From contig CACNWV010000004.1 of assembly GCA_902624195.1 (NCBI GenBank), positions 1 through 64,000 of the forward strand: a stretch of DNA of 64,000 bases. The letters are read 5' to 3'. Positions within the stretch are counted from its first letter, which is position 1; each line of letters begins with the position of its first letter. A program made the position numbers and the translations under genes. Positions 8,376 to 16,867 of the stretch are shown piece by piece. Source of the stretch: an uncultured Pelagibacteraceae bacterium (GTDB lineage: Bacteria > Pseudomonadota > Alphaproteobacteria > Pelagibacterales > Pelagibacteraceae). Below the pieces are notes generated by a model that saw only the letters and a list, made by a program, of their open reading frames with translations, had not been told where the DNA came from and searched no databases.

Positions 8376-9029
8376 TTAAGCTTTTTTTGTTTTAATAGGT
8401 TTTTTTCTATTGGGATAACAGCTTTTACATATTTTACAAGTAATTCCATAACAATCTCGAGCTTTACAATATTCCCTACCGTACCAAATTATTTGTAAAT
8501 GAAGTTTGTTCCAGTATTTTTTAGGAAAAATGCTCTTTAAATCCTTTTCTGTTTGCACAACATTTTTTCCATTAGTTAAACCCCATCTTTGAGCTAGTCT
8601 GTGAATATGAGTATCTACTGGAAATGCAGGAAAACCAAAACCTTGGGACATGACAACACTAGCCGTTTTGTGCCCGACACCAGGTAACTGCTCTAATTCA
8701 TCATAAGTTTTTGGAACTTTTCCTTTATATTTTTCTACTAATGTTTTTGATAAGAAGAATATGCTTTTCGCTTTTACTCTAAAAATGCCAATTCTTTTAA
8801 TTAGTCTCTCAATTTTTTTTCTTCCAAGTCTTACAAAGTGTTCAGGCTTATTAAATTTTGGATAAATTTCTTTTGTAACATTATTCACGTTTACGTCTGT
8901 ACATTGAGCCGAGAGCAGTACAGATACTAAAAGTGTAAAAGTATTTTTATAATTAAGCGGTATAGGAACTTTTGGATAGGTCTTATTTAAAATCCTCAAA
9001 ATGGTTTGTGCTTTTTTCTTGTTATTCAC
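8376..9029 (-). CDS. nth: Endonuclease III, DNA glycosylase/AP lyase
   Basis: A 217-residue base-excision repair enzyme that removes oxidised pyrimidines and nicks at the abasic site. The helix-hairpin-helix LEQLPGVGHKTASVV carries the catalytic lysine 121, and the catalytic aspartate 139 is in VDTHIHRLAQRWGL. The iron-sulfur region at the C-terminus has cysteines at 188, 193, 198, 201 and 204. This spacing is not the C-x6-C-x2-C-x5-C of E. coli Nth. Five cysteines remain, so a cluster is still possible. The start overlaps the end of dapB by four bases. Confidence 0.94.
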   Translation of the reverse strand: MNNKKKAQTILRILNKTYPKVPIPLNYKNTFTLLVSVLLSAQCTDVNVNNVTKEIYPKFNKPEHFVRLGRKKIERLIKRIGIFRVKAKSIFFLSKTLVEKYKGKVPKTYDELEQLPGVGHKTASVVMSQGFGFPAFPVDTHIHRLAQRWGLTNGKNVVQTEKDLKSIFPKKYWNKLHLQIIWYGREYCKARDCYGITCKICKSCYPNRKKPIKTKKA

Positions 9030-9802
9030 TTAAAATTAAGAAGGTCTCGCATTGAATATAGACCTGCTTTTTTTGACATCAACCAGGAAGCCGCAGTCAA
9101 AGCTCCCTCAGAATATAAAGCTCTATCAAAAGACTCGTGATTAAGTTTAATAATTTCTTTTCCACTTGAGAATCTCACTTCATGTTCACCAATTACTTCA
9201 CCTTTACGAATTGAATTAAAATTTATTTTTTTTGAATAAGGAAAAGATTTTTTATTTAAATATTTTTTTCCAATTAAACTATTTAAGTTTTTATTTTTCC
9301 CGTCAGCTATTCCTTTTCCCAACATTAAGGCAGTCCCTGAGGGATAGTCTATTTTATGTTTATGATGAACTTCATATATTTTGCTCAAAAAATTGCTACT
9401 TAAAGATTTTGACGCTATCTCAGTTAAATACATTAGCAAGTTTACCCCTAAGCTCATATTGCCTGCCTTTAGTATAGGAATTTTTCTAGATAAATTTTTA
9501 ATTAATTTTTCCTCTTTCTTTGAAAAACCTGTTGTTCCAATTACAACTCTTTTCTTTTGTTTAACAGCAATACGCAGAATCTGTATTGTACTTTTAGGAA
9601 CAGTGAAGTCTATTATCACTTTAGCTTTTTTGAAAGCGTCGTATGAATTGATTTGAGGTTCAATTCCAGAAATTCTTTTTCTTATCTTTTTATTTTCGGT
9701 TAAAGACACAACTTTAAAAGCTTTATTTTTACTTACTGATTTAATGAGTTGTTGTCCCATTCGACCCATACATCCAGTAATAGCTAAATTTATTTTTTTC
9801 AT
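9026..9802 (-). CDS. dapB: 4-hydroxy-tetrahydrodipicolinate reductase
   Basis: A 258-residue NAD(P)H-dependent reductase of the diaminopimelate/lysine pathway, which also supplies peptidoglycan. The nucleotide-binding loop is GCMGRMGQQ (10-18), followed by VIIDFT (62-67), GTTGF (89-93) and the catalytic/substrate segment EVHHKHKIDYPSGTA (144-158). Length is normal. Its ATG overlaps the stop of the small membrane protein gene by one base (TAATG), and its end overlaps nth by four bases, so the three are translated from one message. Confidence 0.96.
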   Translation of the reverse strand: MKKINLAITGCMGRMGQQLIKSVSKNKAFKVVSLTENKKIRKRISGIEPQINSYDAFKKAKVIIDFTVPKSTIQILRIAVKQKKRVVIGTTGFSKKEEKLIKNLSRKIPILKAGNMSLGVNLLMYLTEIASKSLSSNFLSKIYEVHHKHKIDYPSGTALMLGKGIADGKNKNLNSLIGKKYLNKKSFPYSKKINFNSIRKGEVIGEHEVRFSSGKEIIKLNHESFDRALYSEGALTAASWLMSKKAGLYSMRDLLNFK

Positions 9803-9969
9803 TATTTAATCAAATAAATAACTACAATAATCACTAGTACAATTATAGTCCAGATAGATAAATTACTTAAAAATTGTTTTAGTTTATTATTGGTGGATAA
9901 AAAACCTGGTAAGATCAAAGCAAGCACTGCAATCAGAAATACTGCAGACATAATTTGATCAGTTTCCAT
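9802..9969 (-). CDS. Small two-segment membrane protein, 55 residues
   Basis: An ORF of 55 codons plus stop lying between dnaJ and dapB, starting with ATG at 9969. It has two hydrophobic stretches, about residues 8-24 (SAVFLIAVLALILPGFL) and 38-54 (rich in I, V, L), joined by a short polar loop with two lysines. Similar small proteins of alphaproteobacteria resemble the membrane anchor of a retroviral-type aspartic protease, but no protease domain follows here. The stop overlaps the dapB start as TAATG, and it fits exactly between two tightly packed genes, which supports it being real. Function unknown. Confidence 0.68.
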   Translation of the reverse strand: METDQIMSAVFLIAVLALILPGFLSTNNKLKQFLSNLSIWTIIVLVIIVVIYLIK

Positions 9970-9974
9970 TTATT

Positions 9975-11099
9975 TTAACTTTTTTTCCAAAACTTTTTTG
10001 CCTTTTCAAAAAAGCTTTTTATAACAGGATCTGGTTTATTTGACTCTATTTTATTAAATTCATCTAATATTTCTTTTTGTCTCTTAGAAAGTGAAGTGGG
10101 CACCTGAGTTACAACTCTAATATACAAGTCCCCAAAAGTGCTTCTCCTTAGAATTGGCATACCTTTACCCTTTAATCTAAATTGTTTACCATGTTGAGTT
10201 CCTGCAGGAATTTTAATTTTGGATTTTCCTCCGTCAATTGAGGGTACCTCTACTGAAGTTCCTAATGCAGCATCTGAAAATGTAACAGGCAACTCATAAT
10301 ATAAATTTTCTTCTGATCTTTTGAAGATATTATGATTATCTATTGATATAAATAAATATAAATCTCCACTTGCACCTCCTTTAGAACCTGCCTCACCTTT
10401 TCCAGATAATCTTATCCTTGTTCCATCATCAACTCCTCTTGGAATTTTGACAGTTACGTTTTCAGGAGCTTGTACTTTTCCATTACCGTTGCAAATATTA
10501 CATGGAGTACCAATCATTTCTCCGTATCCACTACATTGCGGACAAGTTTGTTGAACTGTGAAGAAACCTTGGTTAGTTCTGACTTTTCCTCTACCGGAGC
10601 AATAGTCACATTTAACTGGCTTTGAACCCTTAGCTGCACCACTTCCTGAACATGATTTACAAGATTTGTAAGTGGTATACCTTACATTTTTTTCAGTTCC
10701 CGCGAATGCATCTTCTAGGCTGATATCAACATCGTACCTTAAATCATTCCCTCTGTTGCTCGTTCTTCTTGACGGTTGTCCCCCAAAGTCACTAAAAAAA
10801 TCCTCGAAAATATCAGAGAATGATGAGCTATCAAAACCACCAAATCCCTGAAAACCACCTCCTCCTCCTCCGCCTTCAAAAGCAGCGTGGCCGAATTGAT
10901 CGTAATTGGCTTTTCTCTTATCGTCTGAAAGGATGTGGTAAGCTTCGCTTGCCTCTTTAAATTTCTCCTCTGAAGCTTTATCACCTTTGTTCTTATCAGG
11001 ATGGTATTTTAGAGCTAATTTTCTGTATGCTTTCTTGATATCATCTTTTGAAGCTCCTTTCGGAATACCTAAGACATCATAACAATCTCTTTTAGCCAC
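9975..11099 (-). CDS. dnaJ: Chaperone protein DnaJ
   Basis: A 374-residue Hsp40 co-chaperone that delivers unfolded clients to DnaK and stimulates its ATPase. The J domain carries HPD at residues 33-35. It is followed by a glycine/phenylalanine-rich linker (about 75-100), a zinc-finger domain with four CxxCxGxG-type repeats (the first is CKSCSGSG) and the two-part C-terminal client-binding domain. Length is standard. It sits 23 bases downstream of dnaK with no promoter in between, so it is made from the dnaK message. Confidence 0.98.
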   Translation of the reverse strand: MAKRDCYDVLGIPKGASKDDIKKAYRKLALKYHPDKNKGDKASEEKFKEASEAYHILSDDKRKANYDQFGHAAFEGGGGGGGFQGFGGFDSSSFSDIFEDFFSDFGGQPSRRTSNRGNDLRYDVDISLEDAFAGTEKNVRYTTYKSCKSCSGSGAAKGSKPVKCDYCSGRGKVRTNQGFFTVQQTCPQCSGYGEMIGTPCNICNGNGKVQAPENVTVKIPRGVDDGTRIRLSGKGEAGSKGGASGDLYLFISIDNHNIFKRSEENLYYELPVTFSDAALGTSVEVPSIDGGKSKIKIPAGTQHGKQFRLKGKGMPILRRSTFGDLYIRVVTQVPTSLSKRQKEILDEFNKIESNKPDPVIKSFFEKAKKFWKKS

Positions 11100-11122
11100 A
11101 GGACGTCTCCTTATTTTTTATC

Positions 11123-13048
11123 TTAGGCGCTTTTCTCTTTATCTTCTTTCACGTCTTCAAAATCTGCATCAACTACATTATCTTTCTCGGCAGGCTTAGC
11201 ATCCTTTGGATTACCAGGCCCTTTATCATCATCTTTAGGTTTTTGTTGGCTTTTATAAACAGCTTCACCAAGCTTCATAGAAACTTGAATCAAGTTTTGA
11301 GTTTTTTTCTTAATATCGTCGATGTCAGTTCCCTCTAATGATTTTTTAAGATCAGTTATACCATTTTCTATAGCTTTTTTTTCATCAGCTGAAACTTTGT
11401 CTCCGTGTTCTTTTAAACTTTTTTCTGTTGAGAATATTAAGCTATCAGCCTGATTTCTTGCGTCTACAGACTCCCTTTTCTTTTTGTCAGCCTCTTTATT
11501 TGCCTCAGCGTCTTTTACCATTTTCTGAATCTCATCGTCTGATAAACCACCCGATGCTTGTATTTGTATTTTCTGCTCTTTTCCAGTTCCTTTGTCCTTA
11601 GCAGAAACACTTACTATACCATTTGCGTCAATATCAAACGTAACTTCTATTTGAGGAGTTCCTCTTGGAGCAGGTGGTATACCTACCAGTTCAAAATTAC
11701 CAAGAATTTTATTATCAGCAGCCATTTCCCTTTCACCTTGTAAAACTCTTATAGATACAGCAGGCTGGTTGTCCTCAGCAGTAGAAAAAACCTGACTTTT
11801 TTTAGTTGGAATAGTTGTGTTTTTCTCGATTAATTTCGTAGAAACACCTCCAAGTGTTTCAATGCCCAATGATAAAGGGGTTACATCTAAAAGCAAAACA
11901 TCTTTCACATCACCTTGTAAAACACCTCCTTGAATAGCTGCGCCCATAGCAACTACTTCATCAGGGTTCACGCTCTTGTTTGGCTCTTTACCAAAGAAAT
12001 TTTTAACAGTTTCAATTATTTTAGGCATTCTTGTCATACCACCCACCAAAACAACTTCATTTATCTCCGCAGCAGAGAAGCCTGAATCTTTAAGTGCAGT
12101 TTTGCAAGGTTCCAAAGTTCTATCAACTAAATTTTGTACTAAAGCCTCAAGTTTAGCTCTAGTGAATTTTAAATTTAAATGTTTTGGTCCAGATTTATCT
12201 GCAGTTATAAATGGCAAATTAATTTCAGTTTGAGCTGCAGAAGAAAGTTCAATTTTAGCTTTTTCAGCTGCTTCTTTTAACCTCTGAAGTGCAAGCTTAT
12301 CTGATTTTAAATCAATGCCATTATCTTTCTTAAACTCTGAGGCAAGATATTCAACAATTGTATCATCAAAATCTTCTCCACCTAAAAAAGTATCTCCGTT
12401 AGTAGATTTAACTTCGAATACACCGTCGCCGATTTCTAAAATTGAAATATCGAAAGTACCGCCACCTAAGTCATAAACAGCAATTTTCTTTGCACCTTTT
12501 TTATCAAGTCCGTAGGCAAGTGAAGCGGCAGTTGGTTCATTAATAATTCTTAAGACTTCGAGTCCAGCTATTTTTCCTGCATCTTTCGTTGCTTGTCTTT
12601 GAGAATCGTTAAAGTATGCTGGCACAGTAATTACTGCTTTAGTGACAGCTTGACCTAGGTACTTTTCAGCAGTCTCTTTCATTTTTTGTAAAACAAACGC
12701 AGAAATTTGAGCTGGTGAATATTTTTTTCCTTTACCTTCAACCCATGCATCACCATTTTCAGATTTTACTATTGTATAAGGAACCTTTGAAATATCTTTT
12801 TGCACTGACGGACCATCAAACTTTCTACCAATAAGTCTTTTTACAGCAAAAATAGTATCACCTGCGTTGGTGACAGCCTGTCTTTTTGCGGGTTGACCTA
12901 CTAATTTTTCCTCTTTTTCTAAAAAAGCTACAACTGAAGGTGTTGTTCTAGCACCTTCAACGTTTTCTAATACTTTAGCTTGCGAGCCATCCATAATAGC
13001 AACACAAGAGTTTGTTGTTCCTAAATCTATTCCGATAACTTTACTCAT
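11123..13048 (-). CDS. dnaK: Chaperone protein DnaK (Hsp70)
   Basis: A 641-residue Hsp70. The N-terminal ATPase domain begins [16 protein letters not shown]. The phosphate-2 motif is [12 protein letters not shown] and the adenosine motif is [11 protein letters not shown]. The interdomain linker is [13 protein letters not shown], followed by the substrate domain and lid. The C-terminus is acidic ([13 protein letters not shown]), the usual DnaK tail. A heat-shock-type promoter and an AAAGGA ribosome-binding site precede the ATG. The order grpE-dnaK-dnaJ on one strand makes a complete chaperone machine. Confidence 0.99.
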   Translation of the reverse strand: MSKVIGIDLGTTNSCVAIMDGSQAKVLENVEGARTTPSVVAFLEKEEKLVGQPAKRQAVTNAGDTIFAVKRLIGRKFDGPSVQKDISKVPYTIVKSENGDAWVEGKGKKYSPAQISAFVLQKMKETAEKYLGQAVTKAVITVPAYFNDSQRQATKDAGKIAGLEVLRIINEPTAASLAYGLDKKGAKKIAVYDLGGGTFDISILEIGDGVFEVKSTNGDTFLGGEDFDDTIVEYLASEFKKDNGIDLKSDKLALQRLKEAAEKAKIELSSAAQTEINLPFITADKSGPKHLNLKFTRAKLEALVQNLVDRTLEPCKTALKDSGFSAAEINEVVLVGGMTRMPKIIETVKNFFGKEPNKSVNPDEVVAMGAAIQGGVLQGDVKDVLLLDVTPLSLGIETLGGVSTKLIEKNTTIPTKKSQVFSTAEDNQPAVSIRVLQGEREMAADNKILGNFELVGIPPAPRGTPQIEVTFDIDANGIVSVSAKDKGTGKEQKIQIQASGGLSDDEIQKMVKDAEANKEADKKKRESVDARNQADSLIFSTEKSLKEHGDKVSADEKKAIENGITDLKKSLEGTDIDDIKKKTQNLIQVSMKLGEAVYKSQQKPKDDDKGPGNPKDAKPAEKDNVVDADFEDVKEDKEKSA

Positions 13049-13070
13049 TATTATTTCCTTTGTACGGATT

Positions 13071-13099
13071 TATATGGGTGCTTTTTTCGTTTCTACAAG
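13071..13099 (-). promoter_or_regulatory. RpoH (sigma-32) type promoter for dnaK-dnaJ
   Basis: On the minus strand CTTGTAG (13099 to 13093) is followed after 14 bases by CCCATATA (13078 to 13071). This is close to the sigma-32 consensus of CTTGAAA, 11-16 bases, CCCCATNT. It starts right after the grpE stop codon and points at dnaK, whose ATG is at 13048. Confidence 0.72.
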
Positions 13100-13100
13100 G

Positions 13101-13694
13101 TTATTTTTCACCTTTTTTTTCAATTTTTTCAGCATTTTTTGTATTTTTTCTCTTCGCAACACCTACCAATGCAGGTCTTAACAATCGTTCACCCAACATG
13201 TAGCCTGATTGTATCTCTTGAAGGATTGTTCCAGTATCGGATTTATCATCTTCTATTTCTGTGATTGCCTGATGAATATTAGGATCAAACTTTTTACCTT
13301 TAGCGTCAATTTTTTTAATTTTATTTTTTTCGAAAATAGAGATTAAGTCCTTTTCAATGACTGTAATATTTTCTATAAACTTTTCTAAGTCTTTGTTCTC
13401 CTTAAGAATATTATCGTTTCTAATAGCTATTTTAGCTCTTTGCAAATTATCTAGAATAGCTAAACTTTCTTTCGCAAAATTGAAAGAACCAAACTCAAAG
13501 GCATCTTTTATTTCCTTTTCAAATCTTCTCCTTTGGTTCTCGATTTCAGCTAAGGATCTCAAAAGTTTATCTTCCGACTCCTTTAATTTTTCGTCTAGAG
13601 ATGGTTCTTTTTCATTTTCTTTACTCTCAGGATTATTCGGATCTTTATCTGTTTGATCTAAATTGTCTTGTTTTTTTTTATTATCATCTGGCAT
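13101..13694 (-). CDS. grpE: Nucleotide exchange factor GrpE
   Basis: A 197-residue cofactor that releases ADP from DnaK. The N-terminus is a highly charged disordered region (first 35 residues rich in D, E, K, N). Next comes a long coiled-coil helix including LRSLAEIENQRRRFEKEI, then the beta-domain with the family motif KKFDPNIHQAI and the end SGYMLGERLLRPALVGVAK. Length and order fit GrpE. The gene precedes dnaK on the same strand with 52 bases between; the heat-shock repressor gene hrcA, which often neighbours grpE, is not here. Confidence 0.96.
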   Translation of the reverse strand: MPDDNKKKQDNLDQTDKDPNNPESKENEKEPSLDEKLKESEDKLLRSLAEIENQRRRFEKEIKDAFEFGSFNFAKESLAILDNLQRAKIAIRNDNILKENKDLEKFIENITVIEKDLISIFEKNKIKKIDAKGKKFDPNIHQAITEIEDDKSDTGTILQEIQSGYMLGERLLRPALVGVAKRKNTKNAEKIEKKGEK

Positions 13695-13736
13695 GTAGTG
13701 CTATATAGTAAATTTTTCTAGAATTACTAGATAGCA

Positions 13737-14315
13737 ATGAAAAAAATTTTAGTGGGCACTCATAACCAAGGAAAATTCAAAGAAATCTCTTACTTAATTT
13801 CAAAGAAATTTAATAAAATTTCCCCAAAAGCCTTAAAGATTCCAAGCCCCAAAGAAACTGGAAAAACTTTTAAATCAAACTCGTTACTAAAAGTGAACTT
13901 TTTTTCAAAATTTGTGGATTATCCAGTGATCTCAGATGACTCAGGTTTATGTATTAAATCACTCAAGGGCAAACCTGGCATATATTCAGCAAGATTAGCT
14001 AAAGATCATGGAGGCTTTCAAAACGCAATGAAACATATCTTAAAGAAATTAAAAAAAGAAAAAAATAGATCAGCTGTATTTGTCTGTAGTCTTTCTTTCA
14101 AAATGCCCAAAAAAAAACCAATTAGCGTTATAGGAAAAATCAATGGTTCAATATCTAATAGAATTTTAGGAAAAAAAGGTTTTGGGTACGATCCCATATT
14201 CATTCCAAAATCAAGCCCCATTACCTTCGGTCAGATGTCAAAGTTGAAAAAAATGAGAATGGATCACCGATTTATAGCATTTAAGAAATTAAAAAAAAAA
14301 ATTAAAACTTTGTAA
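13737..14315 (+). CDS. rdgB: XTP/dITP diphosphatase (RdgB/HAM1)
   Basis: A 192-residue house-cleaning pyrophosphatase that removes deaminated purine nucleotides (dITP, XTP) before they reach DNA. Typical motifs are ILVGTHNQGKFKEI at the start, VISDDSGLCI with the metal-binding aspartates, GIYSARLAKDHGG, and GKKGFGYDPIFIP near the C-terminus, followed by the QMSKLKKMRMDHRFIAF end. It is transcribed divergently from grpE (42-base gap), and its 3' end overlaps the convergent LpoA-like gene by 14 bases. Confidence 0.96.
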   Translation: MKKILVGTHNQGKFKEISYLISKKFNKISPKALKIPSPKETGKTFKSNSLLKVNFFSKFVDYPVISDDSGLCIKSLKGKPGIYSARLAKDHGGFQNAMKHILKKLKKEKNRSAVFVCSLSFKMPKKKPISVIGKINGSISNRILGKKGFGYDPIFIPKSSPITFGQMSKLKKMRMDHRFIAFKKLKKKIKTL

Positions 14316-15450
14316 ATTTACTATTAGCTACCTTATAAATATTTAGTTCTTGAATAACTTTTTTGTCTTTAAAACTGAAAGTTCCTATTTTACCTTTTAT
14401 CTTATTCTTAAATGAAAAATTGCTAATTGATTTGAGATTACCGTTTTTTTTCCATAGATAATAAATTAATCCTAAAGTGTCATAAGTTAATATAGTAATC
14501 TCACTTGGGTACATATTAAATTTATTAAAATACCTTTTATTGTATTTATTAAACTCTTTATAGTTTATTGAAGGGTAGTATAAACTCTTGATTGTGTTTT
14601 CGTAAAAAATACTTTCATCGAACCACTGATTAATAGTCGTAAATAAAACTTTTTCTTGATTTACATCTGTATAGATTAGAGAAGTTAAAACGCTTTTTAA
14701 GCTATTTCCAAAATCAATAATTATCACCGAGTCAAAGTCAACATCACCTAAAGTGTATAGCTGTTCTAATCTTTCTAGCTCTTTAATTGATTGTGCATCT
14801 TCCTTATCTTCAAACATTTTTTTCCGAAGTTCTAGGCTTCTTTTTCTTTGAGAATAGTTAGTTAATTTTTCTATTTCACCTGTCAAAACCTCAGGATTAG
14901 AATTGTATATAAATGATTTAAAACTAAAATTTATGTTTTTCAATTTTTGTGTAATTAAATCAGTATATTCATTATCAGGATACATAATTATAGTTTTCTT
15001 TTTTTTTTGCTTTTTTATAAAACTTGTTAAAGCAATTAGTTGAGACTCTAAACTTATTCCAACACTGATTACATTATTAGAAAATTCTGGATTTATGTTG
15101 GATGGAGAAATAAAAATATTATTATTATATTTTTTTAACAAACTAAACTCTTCAAAGTGAATAGGGCCAATAATGATATTAGCTCCTTGAGAATTTATAT
15201 CTTGAATAGCTGTATTTAGTTTTTCCTTGTTACGATATCCCGAGTCTCTAGGAATAATAAAAACATTCTCATCATCGATCTCCTCAAGGGCTAATTGTAA
15301 AGAATATAAAAGAGAGTTTCCTAATTCTTTATATTCTCCACTAAGAGGAGCTAATAACCCCACTTTTAAACTATTATTTTTTTCATTACTTAAAAGATTA
15401 GAGTTAAAAAAAATAATTGTGTAAACTAATATTAGATAAATTTTTTTCAT
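14302..15450 (-). CDS. Periplasmic-binding-protein-fold protein, LpoA/LppC-like
   Basis: A 382-residue exported protein with a signal peptide (about residues 1-22) but no lipobox cysteine. It then has a type-1 periplasmic-binding-protein fold starting SLKVGLLAPLSGEYKELGNSL. In many proteobacteria the same fold forms the C-terminal part of LpoA, an activator of penicillin-binding proteins, and lpoA lies next to rsmI exactly as here (divergent, three bases between start codons). A role in peptidoglycan synthesis is therefore inferred from fold and position. The alternative is an ABC-transporter solute receptor, but no permease genes are adjacent. Confidence 0.72.
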   Translation of the reverse strand: MKKIYLILVYTIIFFNSNLLSNEKNNSLKVGLLAPLSGEYKELGNSLLYSLQLALEEIDDENVFIIPRDSGYRNKEKLNTAIQDINSQGANIIIGPIHFEEFSLLKKYNNNIFISPSNINPEFSNNVISVGISLESQLIALTSFIKKQKKKKTIIMYPDNEYTDLITQKLKNINFSFKSFIYNSNPEVLTGEIEKLTNYSQRKRSLELRKKMFEDKEDAQSIKELERLEQLYTLGDVDFDSVIIIDFGNSLKSVLTSLIYTDVNQEKVLFTTINQWFDESIFYENTIKSLYYPSINYKEFNKYNKRYFNKFNMYPSEITILTYDTLGLIYYLWKKNGNLKSISNFSFKNKIKGKIGTFSFKDKKVIQELNIYKVANSKFTKF

Positions 15451-15453
15451 AAA

Positions 15454-16302
15454 ATGAAGTTATCAATTAATACATTATATATCGTTTCAACTCCAATCGG
15501 TAATTTAGATGACATAACACTAAGAGCTATAAAGGTATTGAAAAACTCTGATATCATTCTTTGTGAAGACACAAGACATTACCTTAAATTATTAAATAAC
15601 CTTAAAATAAAAAAAAAATTAATTTCATATCACAAATTTAATGAAAGAAAGCAAACACCAAGTATAATTAAATATATAAAACAGGGCAGAATTTTGTCTT
15701 TAATATCAGATGCGGGAACTCCATTATTGTCTGACCCTGGAAAAGTTTTAATTAACGAGTGCATAAAGAGTCAAATTAACGTAGTTCCGATACCAGGCCC
15801 ATCATCAATAACTGCAAGTATTAGTGTATCTGGTTTTAGTGATCAATTTCTTTTTTACGGTTTTTTACCTAAAACTGAAAATGAGTTAGAGAATGTTTTA
15901 AGAACTCTCTCAAATTTACCTTTTTCAATAATTTTTTTCACGCCACCAATAAAATTAAACTTTTATTTAAAAAGGTTTAAAAAATTTTTTTCCAGTAGAA
16001 AAATTCTAATTGCAAGAGAAATTTCAAAAATACATGAAACATTTTATACGGGAGATATTGATAAAATTGAATTTTTTGAAAATAATCTTAAAGGAGAATT
16101 AACATTAGTAATATCAGAAATTAAAAAGAATAAAATTAGGGAAAACCTATTTGACGACAAAAAAATTATCAACATGATAAAAAAAAATCTAAAAAAATAT
16201 AGTATTAGAGACACTGTTGAATTGATATCAAAGACTGAAACAGTTAATAAAAAATTAATTTACAAATTATGTTTGGAAATTAAAAATGAGAAAAATACTT
16301 AG
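15454..16302 (+). CDS. rsmI: 16S rRNA (cytidine-1402 2'-O)-methyltransferase
   Basis: A 282-residue SAM-dependent tetrapyrrole-methylase-fold enzyme that methylates the ribose of C1402 in the ribosomal decoding centre. Motifs are VSTPIGNLDDITLRA, ILCEDTRHYLKLL, SLISDAGTPLLSDPG, VVPIPGPSSITASIS and FLFYGFLPK. All are in the normal order and spacing. It starts three bases from the divergent LpoA-like gene and overlaps the downstream BON lipoprotein gene by 17 bases. The yraN gene that often lies in this neighbourhood is absent. Confidence 0.96.
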   Translation: MKLSINTLYIVSTPIGNLDDITLRAIKVLKNSDIILCEDTRHYLKLLNNLKIKKKLISYHKFNERKQTPSIIKYIKQGRILSLISDAGTPLLSDPGKVLINECIKSQINVVPIPGPSSITASISVSGFSDQFLFYGFLPKTENELENVLRTLSNLPFSIIFFTPPIKLNFYLKRFKKFFSSRKILIAREISKIHETFYTGDIDKIEFFENNLKGELTLVISEIKKNKIRENLFDDKKIINMIKKNLKKYSIRDTVELISKTETVNKKLIYKLCLEIKNEKNT

Positions 16303-16867
16303 TATTTTATTAATATTATTAATTACGTCCTGTTCTTCTTTTAGTAGATTTGGCGCAGGTGTAGACATCACTTTTGACCCAAGGACTATTGGTATGCAAA
16401 TAGATGATACTATTATGCAAAAGAATTTATCAGCTAGACTAGCACTTGCTGATAAAAAATATTTTTTAACAATTCAATCTGAAATCAGAGATGGTAACAT
16501 TTTTTTATCAGGAAAAGTTGATAAGCCTGAAGAGAAGATAAAGATTACCAAAATGGCTTGGGAGACAAATGGCGTAAGGTCTGTAAAAAATGCAATTACA
16601 ATAAAGGGTCAATCAAATTTTAAGTCTACGGCAAAAGATGTTTTGATTACTAGTCAACTCAGGTCTGCACTTATTTTTAATAAAAAAACTAAAGCAAGAA
16701 ATTATACACTGGAAACCATTAATAAAAATATTTATATTTTTGGAATAGCGATGGATCAAGAGGAAAAGAAAGAAGTTATTAATGAGGCTAATAAAATTTA
16801 CGATGTGAAAAAAGTTTTTCCCTCAATTTATTTGGCAACAGAATTAAGTAGAAGTAAAATTAATTAG
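16286..16867 (+). CDS. BON-domain outer-membrane lipoprotein, DolP (YraP)-like
   Basis: A 193-residue lipoprotein with lipobox LLITSC (lipidated cysteine 16) followed by two BON domains (about 45-110 and 115-185). The second domain includes IYIFGIAMDQEEKKEVINEA. BON lipoproteins such as DolP bind phospholipid at sites of envelope stress and help keep the outer membrane intact. The position after rsmI and near an LpoA-like gene repeats the yraL-yraM-yraP neighbourhood of enterobacteria, which supports the assignment. The 3' end overlaps the convergent malic enzyme gene by eight bases. Confidence 0.83.
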   Translation: MRKILSILLILLITSCSSFSRFGAGVDITFDPRTIGMQIDDTIMQKNLSARLALADKKYFLTIQSEIRDGNIFLSGKVDKPEEKIKITKMAWETNGVRSVKNAITIKGQSNFKSTAKDVLITSQLRSALIFNKKTKARNYTLETINKNIYIFGIAMDQEEKKEVINEANKIYDVKKVFPSIYLATELSRSKIN

